Assembly (NCBI GenBank): GCA_964622775.1
Contig: CAZUSO010000002.1
Location: forward strand, 81,366 to 145,365
Reading direction: 5' to 3'
Length of the DNA: 64,000 nt
DNA from: CAZUSO01 sp964622775
GTDB taxonomy: Bacteria > Bacteroidota > Bacteroidia > Chitinophagales > Chitinophagaceae
In this document: positions 34,979 through 44,352 of the stretch, one piece after another
Numbering within the stretch: the first letter of the stretch is position 1
How the letters are laid out: every line of letters begins with the position of its first letter
The notes under the pieces: generated by a model
Told to the model about the DNA's origin: nothing
Databases searched by the model: none
The model's input: only the letters and a program-made list of their open reading frames with translations
Translations under genes and position numbers: made by a program

Positions 34979-37807
34979 TTATCGTATTAAAATAATTTCG
35001 CCGGATTTGCTTTTGATGTCTTCATAATGTCCGTTGCTGAATACGGCTTTCAGCATAAAGTAATAGGTGCCTATGTCGCAGGGTTTGCCCCTTTGGCCGC
35101 CATCCCACATATCGTCAACTGTAGCGCTGCTCCATACTAATTCGCCCCAGCGGTTATATATCTTCATGTCCAAGCTGACGATGTCTTTGCCATATTTAAT
35201 TTCAAAGAAATCGTTCAGGCCGTCTCCATTCGGAGAAAAAGCATTGGGCATGATCAGGAAAGAATCCGGCGGCGGCGGCGGCGGCGGAGAGATGCTGTCG
35301 AAGTGGGCGATAATAGTATCCGGGATACGATAGGTAAAATTGATATGTTTTGAAAGGCTGTCGTCCGGAATAAACAGGGTGCTGTCCGGTTGGCTTTTAC
35401 TCCAGTGCAGGAAAACGTTGGTGGCGCCTGAGTTCCATTCGGGATTTGGAGTGGCCAAAAGATCATAAGCATTCCTGCGATCCAGCATAACGGTATAAGG
35501 ATAGACAGTCAGGATGGTATTGTTCAGGGAAATATTTCCAAATGCGGGAGCAGGCTGCACATCAAAGGTGACCATAACCGAATCCGGATTGAAATATTTA
35601 AAAACCGCCACTAAAGTATCCTGCACTTCAAATGTAAAATCAATTGTAGTATCTGTGGGTGCTGCCGCGATTAAATTCTGTACACTGTCCTTTTCCCAAT
35701 GATCAAATGTCCAGTAGGGCAGTATGGGCGTTGCGGTAAAATGATAGGTACTGTCTGCAATGATAATCTGACTCCAGGGATAGGGAGATAACGTATTATC
35801 ATTCATGCTGACCATCCCCATTCCCGGCGGACTTACCTTTACGGTCAGCCGCTGTGGATAAAGATCCATACAACTGTCGAGGGCTTCTGCAATAATACCG
35901 CATCTTCCCCATATCTGGTTTTTCAGGTAGTTAACATTGTTAAGCCAGGTATTATAGTTGCCGCCCCACCTGGCGCAGTGCATCGGCATTTCCGGATCAA
36001 CTATGGCTAATAAAGAATCCAGGTGCGTAATCATATTATCGCAGTTGAATGGCCCGTTCAGCATATCAATAAACTCGTTGGCATATTGATCCTGGAACTC
36101 TTCATTATCCATCAGGTGCACCAGCATGTCCGTATGCTTGATATTGCTGTTATTTTGAAACAGGGTAAACGGAGCACATGGCGTAGCCGTGTAATCCGTT
36201 GTGGGCATACCGGTATAATTCTGCCCTAAGTCCAGCACATTATCGCAATCCCATAAGGCATAACGCCATTTTATAATCGGATTTTTCCGTCCGCGCCACC
36301 ACATCGTGTTCCAGTTGAGCCAGTCGGTATTGACCAGATAGGTATTGAAAATAAAATACTGGATGAAGCTTTTGACGTTCAGCACGCTTTTTACATATTC
36401 ATAATTAGCCGGAATGCTCATGTTGTTATTCATGATGTAATTGTACAGGTTCACCCATCCCGTATCACTGCCATCTTCAATATTAATGCCGCCCCAGTAT
36501 TTCAGAATATCCACTTTTTTCTTGGATTTATCGTAATAGTATTCGGTATAGTCGTTATCAACGCGCTCCCTGATTTCATAGATGCCCCAATACTGTCCGT
36601 TGATATATATAACAGTAGGTTCATATTTCCGGGAATCCATTTCCAGACCATATTTTTGCGCTAAGGTTTGAACAAATGCATCCCTGATATGGCAGGAATT
36701 AGCGGGGCCGTCGGGAAAGTTGTCACTCGCGCCTGCCTTTAAAATAATAACCTTAAAGCTGTCGCGGAGGGAATTGCTGAAAAACTTATAGGGCATTTCA
36801 TTTTTATAGCCCATTTCGTCTCTTGCATAAAACCGGAAGCCCTTCTGGGAGTTAGACCAGGAGTCATTGCCGTGCGGACGGCTTTGTCCCTGTAGCTCAA
36901 ATTGAAAATTGCGGTTCTTATCGAAAAATTCCAGCGTATTGTATATGCCGTTGCTACCGGGCCAGCCGTTAAACAGGGTGTTGAATGGCCCCGATACGGA
37001 AATGACATTCATCGTGGCAGATACGCTTTCATTGATGAAATAGGTATTGGTTTCATCAAAACCGCGAAGATAGTTAGCGCTGCCGGCCGGGAAAGCTGCT
37101 GCCCGCAACACCGTGGTGGAGGCAATATTTATGGGGGTGCCGTTGTATAAATTGCTGGTGGGGAGCGGATCTGAACCGTCTGTGGTATAACGGATTTCCG
37201 CGGAAGGGTCGGAACAACTTAAGATCACACTTTGCGCTGCCGTATAAAATCCGGGCGCTACGGACATCAATACAGCAGGCATATAATCCATAAAAGCGCC
37301 GGCATTGGGAGCATTGGGAGTGGGTGTGCTGAATACGCCCCAGGTGGCCGCCCCGTCTGTAACACGCCCGCGAGAATGATTTTGCCGGGTGAGCTGAAGA
37401 TGAACGGAATCAATAATTGCACCGGATGCATCTGACAGGATGAACCATTCCCCGTGAGTCTGGGTAAGCTTAAAATCGGGGCATAATACCTGGCCGATCA
37501 GGAGTCCGTCATCATTGCAGAATACCATTCTTTTAGCGCCGGCATTTATCATAACGCCGGCCGGAATTTCCCATTTCTGAAGATTAGCCGGATTATCACT
37601 AAGATACATTCCACCTAAGGAAACTGTAGCGGCAGAATTGTTGCATAGCTCTATCCAGTCGGAATAATCACCGTCAGGGTCCGTAACGGTATTAAGATTG
37701 GACGCGGAGTATTCGTTAATAACCACCTGGGCATTAACGTCAGCAAACAGCAGTGAGACTATACCCCAACAGAAAACCTGTTTGAAAATGATTCTGTTTA
37801 TTCCCAT
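34979..37807 (-). CDS. Secreted CotH kinase-family protein with lamin-tail, chitobiase-like and T9SS type B (CHU_C) domains
   Basis: 942 residues. Signal peptide (about 1-26) is followed by a lamin-tail domain (VVINEYSASNLNTVTDPDGDYSDWIEL..., about 27-140) and a chitobiase/hexosaminidase C-terminal-like segment (IRYTTDGSDPLPTS). The CotH kinase domain (about 265-600) has VIYINGQYWGIYEIRERVD and the metal-site motif WDCD (519-522). Beta-sandwich repeats and a proline hinge of seven CCG-type codons follow. The CHU_C/gliding-motility C-terminal domain is PNAFSPNGDGLNDFF...YNRWGELVW. CotH proteins phosphorylate serines on surface proteins in Bacillus. Export by T9SS places this kinase outside the cell. 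It is the first gene of the operon with VTC and DUF4956. Confidence 0.87.
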   Translation of the reverse strand: MGINRIIFKQVFCWGIVSLLFADVNAQVVINEYSASNLNTVTDPDGDYSDWIELCNNSAATVSLGGMYLSDNPANLQKWEIPAGVMINAGAKRMVFCNDDGLLIGQVLCPDFKLTQTHGEWFILSDASGAIIDSVHLQLTRQNHSRGRVTDGAATWGVFSTPTPNAPNAGAFMDYMPAVLMSVAPGFYTAAQSVILSCSDPSAEIRYTTDGSDPLPTSNLYNGTPINIASTTVLRAAAFPAGSANYLRGFDETNTYFINESVSATMNVISVSGPFNTLFNGWPGSNGIYNTLEFFDKNRNFQFELQGQSRPHGNDSWSNSQKGFRFYARDEMGYKNEMPYKFFSNSLRDSFKVIILKAGASDNFPDGPANSCHIRDAFVQTLAQKYGLEMDSRKYEPTVIYINGQYWGIYEIRERVDNDYTEYYYDKSKKKVDILKYWGGINIEDGSDTGWVNLYNYIMNNNMSIPANYEYVKSVLNVKSFIQYFIFNTYLVNTDWLNWNTMWWRGRKNPIIKWRYALWDCDNVLDLGQNYTGMPTTDYTATPCAPFTLFQNNSNIKHTDMLVHLMDNEEFQDQYANEFIDMLNGPFNCDNMITHLDSLLAIVDPEMPMHCARWGGNYNTWLNNVNYLKNQIWGRCGIIAEALDSCMDLYPQRLTVKVSPPGMGMVSMNDNTLSPYPWSQIIIADSTYHFTATPILPYWTFDHWEKDSVQNLIAAAPTDTTIDFTFEVQDTLVAVFKYFNPDSVMVTFDVQPAPAFGNISLNNTILTVYPYTVMLDRRNAYDLLATPNPEWNSGATNVFLHWSKSQPDSTLFIPDDSLSKHINFTYRIPDTIIAHFDSISPPPPPPPDSFLIMPNAFSPNGDGLNDFFEIKYGKDIVSLDMKIYNRWGELVWSSATVDDMWDGGQRGKPCDIGTYYFMLKAVFSNGHYEDIKSKSGEIILIR

Positions 37808-38005
37808 ACCTGTTAATAATTAACAAAAAGGCAATTATTTGATAAAGATAATATAATGTTTCGTATTTTCACTCTTTAATTTTTTTTCTTTAAAATTCCC
37901 CTGTGTTTTTAATACATGCAGACTATTCCTATTAAGAGGCTTGAACGTTAAAAGTGGTTGGGCTTTATCGAAAAAAAATAATTAACTTCAAAAATCATAG
38001 CTATA

Positions 38006-39622
38006 ATGAAAAAAAGTTTACTGATCGTACTGTGTTGCTACCTTTCGTCCTTTGCTACGGCACAGTTGAACGAAACTAATCTTCCTATTATAAAAATCAA
38101 CACCAACGGAACTCCCGTTAGTGATACACAATCTCTTGCGTCGCTCAGTATCATTAATAATGCAACAGGCAATAATTCCCCCAACGATGCTCCGCAGTTT
38201 ACCGGGAATATCGGCATTAAATTTCGCGGCAATGCAAACGCCGTGAAGCATAATTACAGCGTGGAAACCTGGACAACCTTTAAGGAGGAAATTGACACTT
38301 CTCTCCTGGGCATGCCCAGTGAAAATGACTGGACTTTACAGGGTATGTATGTGGACCGCTCCCTGTTACGGAACCTGCTGGCCAATAATATTTATACCGG
38401 AATGGGCTATTGGTCGCCCCGTCTGCAGCTTTGCGAAGTGATGATCGATAATGTGTATAAAGGCGTTTATCTTTTCGGCGAGACCATTAAACGCGATTCG
38501 GGGAGACTTGATATAGCCAAGCTGAAAAATACGGATTCCTATTATCCGGTAATTACCGGGGGCTATATCCTTAAAATTGATAATGATAATGATGACTACC
38601 TGTCCAGCAATTACCCGCCGCCTTACGGCACCCAGGGTCAGGATATCAAGCTGCATTTTCAATATCCCAAAGACAACGAAATTACCAATGTCCAGAAGGC
38701 CTGGATAAAAAACTATGTGGACAGCTTTGAAACTGCCTTAAATGGTAGCGGCTTCCAGGATGAGCTCAGCGGATGGCGTGCTTACGCCTCTCATAAATCC
38801 TTCCGGGATTATCTCATTTTAAATGAAGTTATCGGCAATGAAGAAGCTTACCGAAAAAACACCTATCTGTGGAAGGATAAATCCAAAAAATTCAGAATAG
38901 GACCTTTGTGGAATGCGGATAATATCCTATACAATACTACGGACTGCGATGTCGATGCCGCGAATACATGGATGTACAAGCACGGTCAGACCTGTCCGGA
39001 AGATACCTACCTGCCAACATTCTGGTGGGAGAAGCTGTTAAGTGATGCAGGATTTCTTGCTGAGGTAAAATGCCAGTATTCGGAGCTGCGGGAGTCCGGC
39101 AATGTATTGGATACTGCCACGCTGTTTGCATATATTGATGCTACGGCTGCTAAGCTGAATCAGCAAAATGCACAACAACGCAATTTCGCCTTGTACCCCA
39201 TATTCGGTACTTCAGTGAACAACGAACCGATGCCTTTGTCTGCAAATTACGATGAAGAAATAGCCAAAATAAAACAATACCTGCGCGACCGGCTGATATT
39301 TTTAGACAGCCAGTGGCTTACTACAGAGGATTGTGAAATCGTAGGTATTAATCATATCCGGAACGTGCAGGATATCACCATGAGTCCGAATCCGGCTACC
39401 GATATGGTGGATTTAAAATTTGAGCTGGGACATAAGGTTTCTTTACGAGTAGCAGCATACAATATTTTGGGACAGTGTGTTTTTGAGCAGAATGTAGATA
39501 ATCTATCCGGTGGAGCGCATTCACTACAAGTCAATTGTGCTGCATGGGCTCCGGGCGTATATTCCGTTGTGCTACGCACCCAGGACGGCGCCCAATGGTT
39601 TGGAAAGCTGGTTAAAAGATAG
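38006..39622 (+). CDS. CotH kinase-family protein with T9SS type A sorting domain, altered active-site motif
   Basis: 538 residues: signal peptide (1-19, FATA|Q), CotH domain (about 60-440) with GIKFRGN, EVMIDNVYKGVYLFGETIKRD and YLILNEVIGNEEAYRKNTYLWKD. The segment normally reading GP[IV]WDF[ND] is here GPLWNADN (W302-N303-A304-D305), so the first Asp of the motif is Asn. The C-terminal T9SS type A domain (MSPNPATDMVDLKF... WFGKLVKR) is clear. It is divergent from the larger CotH gene with a 198-base shared upstream region and likely belongs to the same system. Whether it is a catalytically weakened paralogue or a variant kinase is open. Confidence 0.86.
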   Translation: MKKSLLIVLCCYLSSFATAQLNETNLPIIKINTNGTPVSDTQSLASLSIINNATGNNSPNDAPQFTGNIGIKFRGNANAVKHNYSVETWTTFKEEIDTSLLGMPSENDWTLQGMYVDRSLLRNLLANNIYTGMGYWSPRLQLCEVMIDNVYKGVYLFGETIKRDSGRLDIAKLKNTDSYYPVITGGYILKIDNDNDDYLSSNYPPPYGTQGQDIKLHFQYPKDNEITNVQKAWIKNYVDSFETALNGSGFQDELSGWRAYASHKSFRDYLILNEVIGNEEAYRKNTYLWKDKSKKFRIGPLWNADNILYNTTDCDVDAANTWMYKHGQTCPEDTYLPTFWWEKLLSDAGFLAEVKCQYSELRESGNVLDTATLFAYIDATAAKLNQQNAQQRNFALYPIFGTSVNNEPMPLSANYDEEIAKIKQYLRDRLIFLDSQWLTTEDCEIVGINHIRNVQDITMSPNPATDMVDLKFELGHKVSLRVAAYNILGQCVFEQNVDNLSGGAHSLQVNCAAWAPGVYSVVLRTQDGAQWFGKLVKR

Positions 39623-39773
39623 ACGACAGAAGTCAATAATTTACCGGTGACGGGTGATGAGGTGATGGACAATATCACCCATTTTCCGTTATTCTTGTGT
39701 AATGCGGCATTCTCTGATACACTGCTCATCTTTGTTTTCGTAACGGATATTTTTATTTAATTTCGCCACCATT

Positions 39774-40781
39774 ATGAATATAGTCATACCTATGGCAGGG
39801 ATGGGGAAACGGATGCGCCCTCATACGCTTACTACGGCAAAACCGCTTATCCCGATTGCCGGGAAACCAATCGTACAAAGATTAGTAGAAGATATCCTGA
39901 GCACGGCTAATGAACCGGTAGAGGAAATCGCTTTTATCATTGCTCCGCATTTCGGTAAAGAAACAGAATCATTGCTGTTGAAAGTTGCTTCCGATTTGGA
40001 TGCAAAGGGGAAAATTTGTTATCAGGAAGAGGCTTTAGGAACCGCGCATGCCATTTTGTGTGCCGGCGACAGCCTGAACGGTAATGTGTTTGTAGCTTTT
40101 GCCGACACCCTCTTTAAGGCCGATTTTACTATTGACGTTTCCAGGGATGCTATTATCTGGACCCAAAAGGTGGAGGATCCTTCGCAATTCGGAGTGGTGA
40201 AATTAGACGACAGCGGCCGCATTACGGAATTTGTCGAGAAGCCGGATACCCATGTGTCAGACTTAGCCATTATCGGTGTGTATTATTTCCGGGACGGCGC
40301 AAACCTGAGGAAGGAAATGCAGTTCCTGATTGATAATAACATCCGTGAAAAAGGAGAGTTTCAGCTCACCAATGCCATGGAAAACATGAAAAACAAAGGG
40401 CTGGTATTCTATGCTGATCAGGTAGAGGAATGGCTGGATTGCGGCAATAAAGATGCCACAGTCTATACCAACCAGCGTATCCTGGAGATCAAAAAAGACA
40501 GGGAGGCCTTCGTGACCGCTACGGCGCATATGATCAATTCCACGATAATTCCGCCCTGTTATATCGGGGAAAATGTGGTGATAAAGAATTCCGTGATTGG
40601 CCCGCATGTTTCTGTGGAAAGCCATTGCCATATTGAAAATTCCAATGTTCGAAACTGCATAATACAAGCCCATACAACTGTTAAAGATGCATTGCTCGGT
40701 AATAGCTTATTGGGAAAAAGCGTAACTTACCGCGATGTTCCCCGCGAGTTGAGCCTGGGAGATTTTTCCACAATACAATAG
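39774..40781 (+). CDS. Sugar-1-phosphate nucleotidyltransferase with C-terminal left-handed beta-helix
   Basis: 335 residues. The N-terminal NTP-transferase signature PMAGMGKRMRPHTLTTAKPLIPIAGKP is followed by ALGTAHAI, VAFADTL, QFGVVKLDDSGRITEFVEKP and GVYYF, then a hexapeptide-repeat tail (YIGENVVIKNSVIGPHVSVESHCHIENS...). The layout matches glucose-1-phosphate thymidylyltransferase and mannose-1-phosphate guanylyltransferase-like enzymes supplying activated sugars for surface polysaccharides; the exact base and sugar cannot be assigned. ATG start. It is followed after only 2 bases by the TPR gene, so an operon with TPR and DUF4292 genes is likely, as is common in Bacteroidota. Confidence 0.85.
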   Translation: MNIVIPMAGMGKRMRPHTLTTAKPLIPIAGKPIVQRLVEDILSTANEPVEEIAFIIAPHFGKETESLLLKVASDLDAKGKICYQEEALGTAHAILCAGDSLNGNVFVAFADTLFKADFTIDVSRDAIIWTQKVEDPSQFGVVKLDDSGRITEFVEKPDTHVSDLAIIGVYYFRDGANLRKEMQFLIDNNIREKGEFQLTNAMENMKNKGLVFYADQVEEWLDCGNKDATVYTNQRILEIKKDREAFVTATAHMINSTIIPPCYIGENVVIKNSVIGPHVSVESHCHIENSNVRNCIIQAHTTVKDALLGNSLLGKSVTYRDVPRELSLGDFSTIQ

Positions 40782-40783
40782 TA

Positions 40784-42541
40784 ATGACGCTACATAAAAA
40801 GCCCTTTAAAAAACCTGCAAACATTTTCCTGCTTGCAGGGTTTTTTATATTATTTCTCCTTATAGCACCGGCCGGTTATGCCCAGCAAACCACGGATACC
40901 GCGCCGCCGATGAGCCGGCAGGCCAGTGACAGCCTGTTCTCAAAAGCGCTGCAGGAAAAACTTTCGGGCAACTATACCGAAGCCCTGAGCCTGTTTAAGA
41001 ATTTTTCTACAGCCGTGCCGGACAACGCCACTGCTCATTACGAAATGGCCAGGATCCTTTATCTGGAACGGTACGATATACCGGCTGCACTGATCGAAGC
41101 GCAAAAAGCAGCTCAGTTAGATCCGTCCAATAAATGGATGCAGGAGTTTTATGCCGATATGCTGGCTATTTCGGAAAAGAAAAATGAAGCTAATGCCATA
41201 TACCAGGAATTGTCTGAAAAGGAAAAGCTGACCCAGGATTATTTAATCAAACAGCTTTCCCTATACTTAGATGCATCTGAGTACGATAAAGCCCTGCAAA
41301 GTATTGACCGGCTGATGGAACAGCACAATGTGGACGAAGAAAAACTCTTAGTGCTGAAGAATGACATTTTTATCAAACAGAAAAATTATGACAGCGCTAT
41401 AGCCGTAGTCAACCAGCTCATCAGTATTGACCCGCACCAGCCACGTTACCAGGTCATGCTGGCGAATATTTACGATAATACCCTGGATACTGTTCGTGCT
41501 GCGGCTATCCTGAAACAGGTGACGGAGACCTTCCCGGACGAGCCGGATGCTCAGTTTGCTCTTTTGGAATACTACCTGAGCAAGGGCGCCATAGAAAACG
41601 CATCGAAAATATTCGGACAGGCCATCCGTAACAAAAACATCACCGAATCCGAACGTAATGTTCTGATGTCCATCTTTACCATCAGCAGCAGCACGGATCG
41701 CTCCGTATCCCGGTACCTGAAAGATGAATTGTATAAGAGCGCCTATTCGAAACCTTCCGATCCCTTTCTGATAAAACTGTACGGGCAATACCTGTTCTTT
41801 ACCCATGAGCCGGACAGCGGTATTTATCAGTACAAGCGATTAATCCGCAGCGACAGCGCCGACCGGGAAACCTGGAATACCATCGTAGTGTATTATGTGC
41901 AGCAGAATAATACCGATTCGATGCAGCATTATACGCAAAAGGCGCTTCAGCAATACCCTGAGGAGGTGAATTATCTTTACCTGCGGAGTGTTGCCTTTCA
42001 GCAGCAGCAGGATTATGATTCGGCAGCGATTATGATCCGGGAAACTCTTGCTCATTACCAAAAAGATTCCGGTTATTTTTTCCCGCTTGCGCAAGTGTAT
42101 GCCAGCATGGGCGATGTGTGTTATTTCTTAAAAGAATATGCAGCATCCGACAGCGCATTTGATTATTCCTTAAAACTCGATCCGGAAAACGCAACGACCT
42201 TAAACAATTACAGTTATTATCTTTCCGAACGAAAGGAACGTCTGGATGATGCGGAAAAAATGTCTGCCAAATCGCTGAAGCTTCGCCCCGAGGAAGCCAC
42301 GTTTTTGGATACTTACGGCTGGATACAATATCAAAAAGGTAATTATAAAGAGGCAAAAAAATATATTGAAAAAGCCGTCCGGCTTACCGACAAAACGCAG
42401 CCGGACGGTGCATTGTACGAACATTTGGGAGACGTGGAGCTTCAGCTTGGTAACCGGAGAAAAGCATTGTCATACTGGAAAACCGCTAAAAAGCTACCAG
42501 GGGTTTCTAAAGATATTGACGTAAAAATCAAATCCCGCTGA
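40784..42541 (+). CDS. Exported tetratricopeptide-repeat protein
   Basis: 585 residues: signal peptide (about 1-33, core IFLLAGFFILFLLIAPAGYA) then TPR-like helical pairs almost throughout. Clear units lie near the start (ALQEKLSGNYTEALSLFKNFSTAVPDNATAHYEMARILY) and end (NYSYYLSERKERLDDAEKMSAKSLKLRPEEATFLDTYGWIQYQKGNYKEAKKYIEKA). Such proteins act as scaffolds in the periplasm. It begins 2 bases after the nucleotidyltransferase stop and ends 13 bases before the DUF4292 gene. Its first codons contain a terminator-like hairpin (reported separately). Confidence 0.85.
   Translation: MTLHKKPFKKPANIFLLAGFFILFLLIAPAGYAQQTTDTAPPMSRQASDSLFSKALQEKLSGNYTEALSLFKNFSTAVPDNATAHYEMARILYLERYDIPAALIEAQKAAQLDPSNKWMQEFYADMLAISEKKNEANAIYQELSEKEKLTQDYLIKQLSLYLDASEYDKALQSIDRLMEQHNVDEEKLLVLKNDIFIKQKNYDSAIAVVNQLISIDPHQPRYQVMLANIYDNTLDTVRAAAILKQVTETFPDEPDAQFALLEYYLSKGAIENASKIFGQAIRNKNITESERNVLMSIFTISSSTDRSVSRYLKDELYKSAYSKPSDPFLIKLYGQYLFFTHEPDSGIYQYKRLIRSDSADRETWNTIVVYYVQQNNTDSMQHYTQKALQQYPEEVNYLYLRSVAFQQQQDYDSAAIMIRETLAHYQKDSGYFFPLAQVYASMGDVCYFLKEYAASDSAFDYSLKLDPENATTLNNYSYYLSERKERLDDAEKMSAKSLKLRPEEATFLDTYGWIQYQKGNYKEAKKYIEKAVRLTDKTQPDGALYEHLGDVELQLGNRRKALSYWKTAKKLPGVSKDIDVKIKSR
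40808..40846 (+). promoter_or_regulatory. Terminator-like hairpin inside the 5' coding region of the TPR gene
   Basis: CCTGCAA (40814-40820) pairs with TTGCAGG (40833-40839). The stem extends as A6 against T6 around one bulged G, and the hairpin is followed directly by T6. It lies 24 bases into the TPR reading frame, right after the nucleotidyltransferase stop, so it could attenuate transcription within the operon. Confidence 0.45.
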
Positions 42542-42554
42542 TAGCCGGAGGTAT

Positions 42555-43355
42555 ATGACATCATTACTTATGAGATTATCACAACCGATAAAAGCAACGA
42601 TCTTACTGCTGGCGCTTCCATTGTTTCTTGCAGCCTGCGGCAGTTCCAAAAGTGCTGTGGAAACGCCTGTGAAGCCGGGCAAAATGAGTCCGAAAGACTA
42701 TCTGGCGCAGCAAATTCATTACAATACCTTCTCTGCAAAAGCGCAGATGCATTATGAGGGAGAAGGCGCTTCTCAGGACTTTACCGCTAACATCAGGATG
42801 CATAAGGATAAAGACATCTGGGCCTCCATTACCGCATTAGGCGGTCTGATAGAAGCGGCAAGGGCATATATTGTTCCGGAAAAATTGCAGGCGCTTAACC
42901 GCCTGGGGCGCGAGTACTACGATATGGGCTATCAGGAAGGGCTGAACCTTATTCAGGCACAGGTATCGTTTGCTGATTTGCAAAATCTTTTTACCGGCAA
43001 CCCGCTGATGGCTGATGCACCCGTCAGCAGCAGCTCCGAAACGGATACCACTATCATGATCGTGATGAAAAAAGATGATGTCACTGCTGCTTTATTGTAT
43101 AGTAAAACAACGGGATTACTGCAAAGCACGGAGCTTAGTGCGCCTCAGCGTCAGTTTCACTGCAGGATTGAGTACAGCGCTTACGGCGCCACGACAGGCA
43201 AACAACCTTTTTCTTATAAAAGACAATTGCAGATTACCAATGCCGGCAAGACCGTTCGCCTGGATATGAATTTCAATAAAGCGGAACTGAACGTACCTGT
43301 GGATGTATCCTTCTCTGTGCCCTCTTCTTATAAGAAAGGTGCGATTCCGAAATAG
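42555..43355 (+). CDS. DUF4292 lipoprotein (LolB-like fold)
   Basis: 266 residues with lipobox LAAC (Cys28) and a DUF4292 domain: YNTFSAKAQMHYEGEG, DIWASITALGGLIEAARAYIVPEKLQALNRLGREYYDM, and a final RLDMNFNKAELNVPVDVSFSVPSSY strand set. The LolB/LolA-like fold suggests lipid or lipoprotein handling at the outer membrane, but no member is well characterised. Third gene of the nucleotidyltransferase-TPR-DUF4292 run; in many Bacteroidota an EnvC-type hydrolase follows, whereas here truA follows. Confidence 0.85.
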   Translation: MTSLLMRLSQPIKATILLLALPLFLAACGSSKSAVETPVKPGKMSPKDYLAQQIHYNTFSAKAQMHYEGEGASQDFTANIRMHKDKDIWASITALGGLIEAARAYIVPEKLQALNRLGREYYDMGYQEGLNLIQAQVSFADLQNLFTGNPLMADAPVSSSSETDTTIMIVMKKDDVTAALLYSKTTGLLQSTELSAPQRQFHCRIEYSAYGATTGKQPFSYKRQLQITNAGKTVRLDMNFNKAELNVPVDVSFSVPSSYKKGAIPK

Positions 43356-43420
43356 GAAAACATCGGATACGTCACATTAGGCTTGTTTCGTAAATTTATC
43401 TTCTTGCTTACAGGAAAAAC

Positions 43421-44185
43421 ATGCGGTTCTTTTTAGAAATATCTTATGATGGCACGGCATTTCACGGCTCGCAGGTGCAACAGCGTATTCCAACGGTACA
43501 GTTGTCGCTCAACCATGCGCTTTCTACTTTACTGAGACAGGAGGTTGGTAGCTTTGGTGCCAGCCGTACCGACGAAGGCGTTCATGCCTTAGGTAATTTT
43601 TATCATTTCGACTGGCCGGAAGCGCTCCATCCGCATTTCCTTTATCAGCTTAATGCCATCCTGCCGCAGACCATCAGTGTCCGTAATATTTATCAGTCCG
43701 TGCAGGAAGATTTCAATGCACGCTTTGATGCCGTCAGTCGCCGCTACCGTTACCGTATTTATAAAAACAAGAATCCTTTTCTGCATAAAAGAGCGCTGCA
43801 CTTTCCATTCAGAACCGACCGCCAACTGTTGAATGACACAGCGGCTGTGCTGATGCAATATGAAGACTTTGAAACCTTTTCCAAGCGTAATACGCAAAGC
43901 CGCACGTTCCGGTGTACTTTATCCCAATCCTATTGGGAAGACTGCGATGAAGAATTGCATTATGTGGTGGAAGCCAACCGGTTTTTGCGGGGGATGGTGC
44001 GCGGGCTTGTCGGTACGCAATTATCCGTAGCACGCGGCAAATACAGCCTGCAGGATTTTCGGAGCATTATCGAATCAAAAGACTGTACCCGTGCCGATTT
44101 CAGCGTAGCGGGGCATGGGCTGTACTTAGAAAAGATCACTTATCCCGAAGGGAGTCTTATTCCTTTATCTTTTGAGCGGAGTTAA
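43421..44185 (+). CDS. truA: tRNA pseudouridine(38-40) synthase TruA
   Basis: Isomerises uridines in the tRNA anticodon stem-loop. 254 residues. The N-terminal EISYDGTAFHGSQVQ and catalytic-loop motif GASRTDEGVHALGNFYHF (catalytic Asp in RTDEGVHA) are present, along with RYRYRIYKNKNPF and the C-terminal VEANRFLRGMVRGLVGTQL. All family blocks are in order and length is normal. ATG start at 43421, 65 bases after the DUF4292 gene. Confidence 0.96.
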   Translation: MRFFLEISYDGTAFHGSQVQQRIPTVQLSLNHALSTLLRQEVGSFGASRTDEGVHALGNFYHFDWPEALHPHFLYQLNAILPQTISVRNIYQSVQEDFNARFDAVSRRYRYRIYKNKNPFLHKRALHFPFRTDRQLLNDTAAVLMQYEDFETFSKRNTQSRTFRCTLSQSYWEDCDEELHYVVEANRFLRGMVRGLVGTQLSVARGKYSLQDFRSIIESKDCTRADFSVAGHGLYLEKITYPEGSLIPLSFERS

Positions 44186-44352
44186 TACAATTGCTCCTTA
44201 AAATTTCCGGCAGATTAATAAAACCTGGAGTACACGTATGTTTTGACTATGCCTTTTTAATTTTGTTTTTTAATTTTTATTCAGATTGGCTAAGTGGCAG
44301 ATATATAGGGTATCCGCTCCATTAATGAGTTTGTTACAGGCTTCCTTTTTTG

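Noticed and set aside
35266..35288. GGC repeat as a regulatory microsatellite
   Set aside because: It encodes the proline hinge before the CHU_C domain. Such hinges are ordinary in T9SS proteins.
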